Shown here piece by piece: positions 54,065 through 64,000 of a DNA stretch of 64,000 nt. A program made the position numbers and the translations under genes. Origin of the DNA: Ridgeia piscesae (lineage: Eukaryota > Annelida > Polychaeta > Sabellida > Siboglinidae); the NCBI GenBank assembly GCA_025642075.2, contig JAODUO010000482.1, positions 33,501 to 97,500 of the forward strand, in the 5' to 3' direction. The notes under the pieces are model-generated. The model did no database searches. It worked only from the letters and a program-made list of their open reading frames with translations, and was not told the origin of the DNA. Every line of letters begins with the position of its first letter. Position 1 is the stretch's first letter.

Positions 54065-54479
54065 GCACCTTTTAGTGTTTATTAGCTGTAAGCGAAAACA
54101 AAACGGCGGCAGAATGATAGCATACGTAATCCGTAAACAGTTAGGTATGAAATTCCGCCACTATTGAATACGAATAGGTTTATAGCAGTTGTGTGTTGCC
54201 ATAACCAGTTGTCTTACGTTGTAACATTTAAAATAGTTAACACTAAGGAGGCAATGACCATATGAAACATAAATTCTGTCCAGTGTGTGATTATGAAATC
54301 TGATATCCATTTTAATTCGGTGGCACCACTTTATTCTGGCAAGAAATGTGGGCACGAATGTGTGCAACATTAGCGATGTCTTTGTCATGATTCCATACTA
54401 TTTACAAACAGTCATGGTTCAATCTGTTATTTCGCTTCCGGACCATTCGGTGTATTTACAATTGTTCACGAATCCCGAA

Positions 54480-54680
54480 AGTGCATTCACGTTGCTGCAT
54501 TGCACGGTGCATTCACGTTGCTGCATTGCACGGTGCATTCACGTTGCTGCATTGCACGGTGCATTCACGTTGCTGCATTGCACGGTGCATTCACGTTGCT
54601 GCATTGCACGGTGCATTCACGTTGCTGCATTGCACGGTGCATTTACGTTGCTGCATTGCACGGTGCATTCACGATAGAAA
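54480..54680. repeat. 26-bp tandem repeat, about 7.5 units
   Basis: Near-perfect copies of gcattcacgttgctgcattg plus cacggt, merging on the right into a longer-period array built from the same gtgcattcacg word. Confidence 0.95.
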
Positions 54681-55400
54681 ACCAGTGCTCTATTCTATGG
54701 TGCATTCAGGATAAATAAATTAGTGTTGTATTGTACTTCACGATACAAAAACCAGTGCTGTATTATACAATGCATTCACGAAATAAAAAACTGTTGTAGT
54801 GTACGACACATTCAGGATAGAAAGACCAATGTTGTATTGTACGGTGCATTCACGATAGAAAACCAGTGCTCTATTGTATGTGCATTCAGAATAAATAAAT
54901 TAGTGTTGTATTGTACTTCACGATACAAAAACCAGCGCTGTGTTGTACAATGTATTCACGAAATAAAAAAACAGTGCTGTATTTACGGTGCATTCACGAT
55001 AGAATTCACGATATAAAAGCATTCACGACAGAAAAACCAGTGCTGTATTGTACCGTGCATTCACGATAGAAAACCAAATTGTATTGTACATGCTACAAAA
55101 AACAGTTATGTATTGTACGGTGCATTCACTTTACAAAACAACTGTGCTGTATTGTACGGTTCAATCACGATACAAAAATCAGTGCATTATTGTACGGTGC
55201 ATTCACGACAGAAAAACCAGTGCTGTATTGTACCGTGCATTCACGATAGAAAACCAAATTGTATTGTACATGCTACAAAAAACAGTTATGTATTGTACGG
55301 TGCATTCACTTTACAAAACAACTGTGCTGTATTGTACGGTTCAATCACGATACAAAAATCAGTGCATTATTGTACGGTGCATTAACGACAGAAAAACGTA
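54668..55400. repeat. Higher-order repeat, about 180-bp period, four copies
   Basis: Each copy holds several 36- to 45-bp subunits of the type tgctgtattgtacggtgcat with ttcacgatagaaaaccag. The segments starting at 55021 and 55201 are exactly 180 bp apart and almost identical; two older copies start near 54670 and 54850. Confidence 0.9.
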
Positions 55401-56790
55401 CGCTGTATTGTAGGATGAATTATGTAATGTACGGTGTATTCATGATACAAAACCAATGCTATATTTTACGCAATAGCGCCATTCACAATGGCCTTATTCG
55501 GGTAATCTGTCTAAGCCGATGACGTCACCGAAGGGACTGACGCACACAGTTCCTTGACTGATCACCGAGGTATTCATGAGCGGCCGATCGGGAACGGGGG
55601 AACACGGGATACGGGATCAGCCTAATGGTAGCTGGGAACTCGAGGGACACTTTAACGCCGCTGACGAATGCTGGCCCGCGCACGTAAATCAATCCGCTCC
55701 TGAGCGACTGGCGGGGGCTGGCTCTGAGCGTGGCACGTCCAGGTTTTGCGCGATGCCATCGCGAATTAATCACGTTTGGTTAATCGTATCAACGTGATAT
55801 CATCGACGTTACGACTGTCTCTGTTTCGCGCATTTCGACAGGCGTACATTGGATTAGGAGCACGCGGCTTCGACTGGGGTGGGCGGCAACCTGTTTGGTC
55901 GGTCTGTAAATGCACCAAGGCTAAATTAGTCGTCTGTCTCAATATGGTCATATATCTCAAAAGGACGTTTTTATCTTCAAATTAAGGTCAACCCGGAAAA
56001 TTTGTTTTCTCTGTTCCTGCACCTGACATCTGGACAGATCTCAACGTAACTTCAAAATAACCATTTAATTGTCGGAACGATATTAATATATGCTAGGCTG
56101 AGTCGAAGATTCAGCACCATTCTGATGTATCGGATTGTGTTGTTAACTGTGGAAGATAGGGGTGGGTTGGGGGGGGGGCGTATTACCGATGAACATTTTC
56201 TTGCGAAGTTCCAAGTGTGTTCAGCACTTGATGCTTCCTGAAAACATCGGTTTCCACCACCCCTTGGGTCTCGCCAAATCCACATTTCAGCCTCCCCCAA
56301 GATTACGAATTGCACCCAAAATGTGTGGAATAATCCTATCCCACGCGCCTCCTAAACATTTTCACCACGAAATGTCACCAGTCACTAAATATGTTAGCAC
56401 TACACCATAATCCTATTTCATGCTTAACAGCAAAATTACCGTGGACCCGTGGTAATAGTACCAATAGTTGAAATACACCTCTGACACTAAGCTTCCTGCC
56501 AACTTCGGGGGAAGTCTGATGACGTCATCTCCAGTGATCCAACTCAACCCAGTCGTTGTCTATTTGCCTCTAATCTGCCAGCCGGCATTAAAGTGGAATT
56601 GTTTACTTTGATGCAACAGTGGCTGAAATGGGTGGTAAGCCACACGTTAGGTGGCGCCACTGTGGTGACACATTACCTTAATGAATGGCGACGGCAGAAC
56701 TGAAATTGTCGATGGAAGCGAGTTTAAGATCCAAGACGTGTGATGGTGGACAGTGATCTGTGTGTTTAGTCTCTACATGACGACGAGTTC
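55401..56790. other. Intergenic, nothing recognised
   Basis: The part at 55500-55800 is GC-richer. ORFs are short and without signatures. Confidence 0.4.
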
Positions 56791-56792
56791 TG

Positions 56793-56794
56793 GC

Positions 56795-56830
<36 letters not shown>

Positions 56831-56931
56831 CGTTGTTGTTGTTGTTATTGTTATTGTTATTGTTATTGTTATTGTTATTGTTATTGTTATTGTTATTATT
56901 ACTATTATTATTATTATTATTATAGTATTAT

Positions 56932-57023
<92 letters not shown>

Positions 57024-57080
57024 ATAGTAGTAGTAGTAGTAGTAATAGTAGTAGTAGTAGTAGTAGTAAAGTAGTAGTAG

Positions 57081-57123
<43 letters not shown>

Positions 57124-57179
57124 GTGGTAGTAGATTTAGTGTAGTAGTAGTAGTAGTAGTAGTGTAGTAGTAGAGAGTA

Positions 57180-57263
<84 letters not shown>

Positions 57264-57264
57264 A

Positions 57265-57299
<35 letters not shown>

Positions 57300-57457
57300 T
57301 GTAGAGGTAGTAGTAGTAGTAGTAGAGAGTAGTAGTAGAGTAGTAGTAGTAATGAGTAGTAGAGTAGTATAGTAGTAGTAGTAATAGTAGTAGGTAGTAG
57401 AGTAGTAGTAGTAGTAGTAATAGTAATAGTAGTAATAGTAGTAGTAGTAGCAGCAGC

Positions 57458-57509
<52 letters not shown>

Positions 57510-57510
57510 C
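56793..57510. repeat. Triplet repeats (TTG)n(TTA)n(AGT)n
   Basis: Long three-base arrays. The AGT part (56935-57510) has scattered one- and two-base interruptions, more in 57120-57450 than at the edges. Confidence 0.96.
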
Positions 57511-57959
57511 ATCAGCCTAATACCGTGTTCTATTATATTAGGATCAATCGATGTTCAAAGAAGTCGGTTGAGACTTGACGCATTGCCTCACATCAGCAAC
57601 GACGATTAACTAAGCTGCGTAGCAGTTTGATGTTTTTGAAGTTTGTCACGGCAGAGATGAGGTACGAATTTCTGTTCGATGGATTTGCTTAATTGACCAG
57701 CGGAGGACGTAGGACCGTGATATGGTGTCAACCGAGGCGGTCGTTGCGTTGTGACGAGTTAGGGGCAGAGACCTGTCGTTGTTGCTTGACTGCGGCTCGC
57801 AATGACGACTTTTGATTCAGTGTTTCTGCAGTCAGTGTGGCGAGTGACGCGTGGAGATGTTGGTATTTTATTGCTGGTCGTCTTGGCCGAGTTTGCGAGG
57901 TTTATCGGTGTTGTTGACAACGTAACGTTGTTGGTGATGTTGTGATTATCGGTGGCTCT

Positions 57960-58605
<646 letters not shown>

Positions 58606-58608
58606 AGT

Positions 58609-59225
58609 ACTTCACTTCACTTCACTTTATTTTATTGTCCTTAAAAAGGATATACATTTTACAACTCATGATCACATCTAAAATATATGGGATGGTCCCA
58701 ACAAAATGCAAATGAATTTCCAGACGTATCCACTACAAGAACAATTCAACCGGGTGACATCAATATGACTCATTTAGCATTCAACATTCTAATGGCCACC
58801 GGCACAAAACTCCTGCTATAGCGACATGTTTTACATTTTATACAACGGTATCTCCTTTGAGACGGAAGTACATGGAAGAACGTAGAGAGCGGGTGATCAG
58901 ACTCAGTAGCGACAGCTCGAGCTTTCTTCAAAATTGCATGGTCGATTATTTCGGAGAGCTTTGGTGTAGGTAAACCAATGATCTTGGCAGAAACATGTGA
59001 GATTTTCAGAAGCCTGTTACGGTTTTTCACAGAAAGAGCAGGGTAGTAACAAATGCTGCAGTAGGTTAAGAGAGGCTCGATTATGCTACGGTAAAGGCGT
59101 AGAAGAAGTAGTGGATCAACATAGAAAGCTCGTAACTTTCGAAGAACGTGTAGTCGCTGCTGAGACTTCTTTTGCACCGCTGTAACATGCTCTGTAAATG
59201 ACAATTTTTCATATAATATAACACC
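58609..59225 (-). mobile_element. LINE 3' fragment (RT C-terminal region)
   Basis: The open frame 58770-59204 on the minus strand gives VQKKSQQRLHVLRKLRAF, LYRSIIEPLLTYCSICYYP, LSVKNRNRLLKISHVSAKII and RSFVPVAIRMLN, the thumb/C-terminal segment of Rex/CR1-like non-LTR elements. There is no stop inside, so the insertion is fairly recent. The 3' end has aataaaataaag and a short (GTGAA)n tail at 58609-58640, as expected for elements with microsatellite-like tails. 5'-truncated. Confidence 0.85.
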
Positions 59226-59237
59226 GAGGTATTTGAA

Positions 59238-59238
<1 letters not shown>

Positions 59239-59314
<76 letters not shown>

Positions 59315-59315
59315 T

Positions 59316-59395
<80 letters not shown>

Positions 59396-59396
59396 T

Positions 59397-59491
<95 letters not shown>

Positions 59492-59545
59492 TCGTCGTCG
59501 TCGTCGTCGTCGTTGTCGAAGTCGTTGTAGTCGTTGTTGTTATTA
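59239..59545. repeat. Triplet repeats (AGT)n(TTG)n(TCGTTG)n(TCG)n
   Basis: The same succession of motifs as in 56935-58110, placed on the other side of the LINE fragment. Confidence 0.95.
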
Positions 59546-60135
59546 TTGTTATTTCTCTTGGTGGATGTAATGGTAGTCATGTGCGTGGCGTTGCTAATGA
59601 CCTTTGCTTTTTCTACTGTCATTTGCCATGGTCACGTGAACGGTTATGTCATGGTCTCTACTATCGTGAGAAATCAATGCGTCTCGAATAGCAAGTTACA
59701 TCAGTCTCATTATCTGCAGCGGTCTAGTTAACTAGTGGTATAGCATGAGACGCTGGCCTCGCCGTATGACCGACTAGTTTTGTTTAGCAGAAGTCACTTA
59801 CGTTTAGCACACATTCACATCACCATACGCTTTCTCACTTCAAACAAACACTTCCAAATAATCATGAGATAGACACCTTGTATAAAGGACCATATTACTT
59901 TTCACCATGAAATTATGGTGGCTCCTATGACAGCGACATTATTGTCTTAATAGGAGCTACCGACCCCAATTTGTAAAAGTTATATGAATGTTTTTGTACA
60001 ACAATAATTACTATAAGTACACATATTTGTATGTATTGTTGATATTCTGTGTAGTGAACGTGAAATAATAATATGTATGAGTGTATAAATATAATCATGA
60101 AATTGATGCACTTACAACATATCTTGGGGTCAATA
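59546..60135. other. Intergenic, nothing recognised
   Basis: Contains a short inverted pair, ggtggctcctatgacag with cttaataggagctacc, at 59918-59960. No gene. Confidence 0.4.
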
Positions 60136-60140
60136 AATAT

Positions 60141-60262
60141 TATGGTTATGGTTATGATTATGATTATGATTATGATTATGATTATGATTATGATTATGAT
60201 TATGGTTATGGTTATGGTTATGGTTATGGTTATGGTTATGGTTATGGTTATGGTTATGGTTA
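60141..60262. repeat. Hexanucleotide repeat (GATTAT)n then (GGTTAT)n
   Basis: About 20 six-base units with a clean switch of one base halfway. Confidence 0.95.
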
Positions 60263-60867
60263 TTTACAGCGCAGCTTCATGATAACATAACCTACACCTA
60301 TGGTTTGTGGGCTCCTGGTACCAGACGGCGTCCACTTACACCAACCAGCACAGAAGACATCGCAATTATATTATATAAACGTTTTCATCTAGAGCCACTG
60401 GTTTATCGTCGCAGAAGAAAGTCTGCCACGCCAGCACATAAATTAGACTTGTCCATGTAAAACCACCGGCTTCTGTTAGCGAGAAACGTCCAGTTACCTC
60501 GGCGCATTGATTCACGGCGCTTGGAAAGACAACTAATGAACGCTGAAAACGCACCCGCCGACATAAATCACGCGACGACTTCACAGATCGCCTCCGTACA
60601 GCGGCGGTCGTACGTCGAGGAAACTCGTCGCTTGACAGTTCGCGTAGGTGTCTCTCTGTGTGGCTGGAGACATTGGCTCGACAGCAAAAAAGACAATGTA
60701 GTTTTTCATTCGCTCGAGACGTGCTAACGTCGCATCTATTAACCGTGGTGTCTACATTACCTTTCCTGTTGTCGGTGAGGATTTTTGGCACACGGATATG
60801 CAATTTACGTTTGGTTGCGTTATTGCGCAGTCGTATAAGTTAACGAGTATTCATTGGTTTCCGCTTA

Positions 60868-61257
60868 GGGGAGACGGGGGCTAGTTGTCACATGCGTAAG
60901 TTGTAACAGAGGGCTTGCAGAGAAAACTGCTAATGCACGTTATTCTGCAAGACGACAACATGTTCATCAATAGAGTTGAGCATGGTGTGTGTAATATCAC
61001 GTGAATCCAACGACACGCCACAAGGTTACGCCATTTTAAAAGAAAAGAGATACCGGGGTAACTTGTAACACTTTAGGACACCTCATATAACTCATTATGC
61101 CACAAGTATGTAATATGGCAGGCATTTAATTATGCACCAATTATCTTCGGGAGGTATGTGGGGAACCTTTGGCATGGCGAAAGTTTCGATCGGTTAAGAA
61201 ACCTACCCGCAATCCTGAAATGTGTTGTTTTTTGTTACAACTAGCCCCGGTCTCCCG
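60868..61257. mobile_element. Small element with 24-bp terminal inverted repeats (MITE)
   Basis: The left end ggggagacgggggctagttg and the right end caactagccccggtctcccg are inverted copies. Subterminal gttgtaac words are repeated inside. About 390 bp, no ORF, no obvious target duplication; superfamily unknown. Confidence 0.7.
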
Positions 61258-62290
61258 TGACACTAACTCGTTTTGTACTTTGTATCCGCTGTTAATTCAA
61301 TTGATAGGCGCCAGTCAGCAAATTAAGAATACTGCCGCGCACGTTCAAAGTTAACAGCCGCAATGAACGAAACACATAATTGGTAAACGTTAATTATTCT
61401 GATCACACATTACAATTAACCATGGTACTTATACCCAACTCCAGACTGAACGCAAACACCTAGCTTTCTAAGCAACATGGTTGTGGGACTCGCAGGACTT
61501 CACAGCTTCTGTGACAAAGTGGCCAGCCGCTAATGGACTCTTCGTTCACCTTCCAAAGCCGGTTTTTATCTTTCGCCGCTGGCAGAGTCAAACGACTAGC
61601 GTTAGCTGCGTGGATTGCCTCAATTTCCGGTGGTGTCAATGGTTCCGATTACTTACCGGGCGGATGGCACTTGCGTGTGTGGCGCCTGCCCCTACGTCAT
61701 ATCGCCTGGCACAACGACCCGACATTGACGGGGAAGATGACTGGTAAAAGTGCGTCACTTTTGCTTATCGCACCAAAGACGCTTATTAGTGTGGCTTTGA
61801 TCTCACTACGATAAACAATAGAATTAACGAATAACTCGGTCAGGTCATGATGACCGGGAGAAAATTTCGACAGTGAGCTTTATCGATATTTAACAATGTC
61901 CTAGTGTTCGGCGTGATTTCATCTGAATGCATGCAAATCGGAAAATGGCAGTAGCGCGCATTTTAAACACAGCCAGTGCGTTCTCGTTGCTTGGTTGATA
62001 CAATTTTCAATTGATGATACCAAACGAAACCTTTTGTAGTGAGGCAGTTGGTGACATCTACGCAAACTGTAGTTGATGTCAGAGTGTGGTTAATTAAGAC
62101 AATTCAACCTATTACGTCAAAGCCCAATAGCGGAACCACATGGCACTTGTGTTACCCAACCAAGCGTCAACAATGGCAACAGATGAAGGTCACGTTTTAT
62201 ATAAAACAAACTTAGAGAACCAATGTTCAAATGTAGCTGTCAGGTCGAACCTTAGACTAGTTCGTTCACGTTGTGTTGCTCTAGTTTACT
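61258..62290. other. Intergenic, nothing recognised
   Basis: Overlapping ORFs at 61481-61814 show no known domain and are probably chance. Confidence 0.4.
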
Positions 62291-62294
62291 AATT

Positions 62295-62645
62295 AAATAA
62301 TGAGCACCTCGCTATAGATAATGGTGGATATTTGCGTGCCAATAGTCTTTACGCATCAATTGAAGCGTGGCTGGATGCTGGACTGGAAGTCGAGATGATG
62401 TTCCTATGAACAGGTTTGCCAGGGATTAAAGTGTAAATCGTTTCGATAAATCCCCAAAACTGGATACTGCGCTGTATACAAATTTGCCTTTACCTAAGCA
62501 GCGTGGCTGAATGCTCCCCATCGAAGAAGCACAGATGGTGCTCGGTTGAACAGGTCTGGCAGATTAACGTGCACAACAGTTTTGTTTTTGAGAAGTTCCT
62601 AGGACTGGACATCGCAGTGTGCATGAACTTACTTTTACCTTTTAA
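62295..62645 (+). mobile_element. Two SINE body/tail fragments in tandem
   Basis: 62295-62495 matches the SINE body from the gagtacctggctatagac-type stretch to tactgcgctgtatacaaat but lacks the tRNA head. 62500-62645 repeats the same body from gcgtggctgaatgctcccca to tttacctttt in a more diverged form. Confidence 0.7.
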
Positions 62646-62649
62646 AACA

Positions 62650-63745
62650 ACAGACTCTCGCAGTCCAATAATCTATGAGAGTTTGTCTTCAGTGCAACAA
62701 CACCACAGCAACAGCAGCACTACTAAACGTGGATCGTCATTGCATCGGTACACATGGACCTTGGTACTGAGAAGGAATATTGACAGCCCCCGACGGTTTA
62801 TCAGCACGATCTGCTATTGACTGGAGGTTATCGTCCGTCAGTAATAATTATTAGATCGGTATTGACTTGTGACTGATGATAGCTATCTGGGTCGCCCGAT
62901 ACGATCGTTGTAGGAACATCGACGATTCTGCATCGAATTATCCTGGGAAGGAACTCGCTGGTGAAGTCAACAAAGTTCACTTGGGTCCATAGTGAGTGTT
63001 CGGATGACCGGCCTGTCCGATCGGCCACAATGAGTCTCATCCCGGGGGCGGATTCAGACAGAGTAGCTTACGGGGGACAAAAGCCGTCGATTGTTTCCTC
63101 GCTGGGAGAAACCTCATGCATTGGCGCCGGTTTGATGGTTCCAGATTCGGCTAAACGCATACCCCTCATGCGCGCAATCCCGCTTTGATCTGCTCTGACG
63201 TAGTGCTGAAGACATACGTCACGTCCGGGCCGAGTTTCATCAAAACGCTTACCGCGCATGCATTTTTATTTAAAAGTTGCGAATACCAATCATATTGGAA
63301 CACAAACTATGTTAGTAATAACGCAGAATCCACGCGTGCTACCAACCGTTACGGTCCCAGATTCGGCAGATTCGTGGCGAATCTAGGCCCGGCCGGTTCT
63401 AGAACCAACACACCGGCACTCTTCAGCACCATTTCCGTTCTCCGTTATTGATTCGTGACGTCCGTAGACAGTGGAACGGGAACTGTTAAATGTTCGCTGT
63501 CACGGTAACAAATGTTGGACTTAAAGGAAACCTTCCAGCTGCACCCCCCTTCAGCTTCAGACTCGACAAGGTACATTTAAATAGTCAGAGGCACGCCAGG
63601 TTAGCGCAGACACAACGCTGGCAAATTCAAAGGACAGCAACAACATACGTGGATTCGCCTATGTACCATGAGAGAAAGTGAGAAATTGAGTTGAATTGCA
63701 TTGAACTGAGAGACAGACAGACAGATAGACGACCACAGATATACA
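62650..63745. other. Intergenic, nothing recognised
   Basis: Short ORFs only. There is no recognisable domain or repeat. Confidence 0.4.
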
Positions 63746-63747
63746 TA

Positions 63748-64000
<253 letters not shown>

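Noticed and set aside
60366..60803. 145-codon minus-strand ORF
   Set aside because: No known domain. Cysteine and arginine pattern is not convincing and it has no exon-like borders.

Overview
This is a metazoan nuclear window, extremely rich in tandem repeats. Split genes with GT-AG introns, tRNA-derived SINEs, decayed CR1/Jockey-type LINEs and small inverted-repeat DNA elements all point to an animal. Repeat style and protein divergence suggest an invertebrate, possibly a mollusc or other lophotrochozoan; that placement is an inference. I see no bacterial genes, CRISPR array or intact virus.

Two host gene families can be reconstructed from split exons. On the minus strand, three tandem copies of a pyroglutamyl-peptidase I gene (PGPEP1-like, peptidase family C15) occupy about 1-1528 (copy 1, cut by the window edge), 7702-9130 (copy 2, a pseudogene without exon 2) and 14792-19334 (copy 3, four exons with Glu, Cys and His of the triad). 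On the plus strand, a complete five-exon TM2D3 gene (TM2 domain protein, almondex family) runs from 21916 to 47786 and includes a 20.6 kb last intron. The TM2D3 first exon and upstream sequence belong to the duplicated block, so near-copies of that exon also lie at 3927 and 12736.

The most striking observation is that minisatellites appear to have grown out of 3' splice sites in both gene families, in the sense orientation of the gene. In the PGPEP1 copies a 39-bp unit contains the end of intron 2 plus the first eight codons of exon 3. In TM2D3 a 35-bp unit, about 118 copies, ends in a branch-like motif, pyrimidine tract, CAG and TATC, and runs up to the real acceptor of the last exon, which has the same pyrimidine-CAG-TATC layout. 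Each array is therefore a ladder of potential decoy acceptors. In PGPEP1 the unit length is a multiple of three and each step would add 13 residues in frame. In TM2D3 most units would place a stop two codons after the junction and remove the TM2 domain.

Layout: 1-4.1 kb PGPEP1 copy 1 plus duplicated TM2D3 exon 1; 4.1-7.7 kb AT-rich spacer with one MITE; 7.7-12.95 kb PGPEP1 copy 2 block interrupted by a SINE and a LINE; 13-14.8 kb pentamer satellite and spacer; 14.8-22.1 kb PGPEP1 copy 3 block; 21.9-47.8 kb TM2D3, with a fold-back element, SINEs, a pyrimidine tract and the 63-bp and 35-bp arrays in its introns; 47.8-64 kb no recognisable host gene, but a second MITE, a 28-bp hairpin-forming minisatellite, a roughly 180-bp higher-order repeat, large triplet-repeat tracts around a LINE 3' fragment, another MITE, SINE pieces, and a CAGG array that runs off the end.
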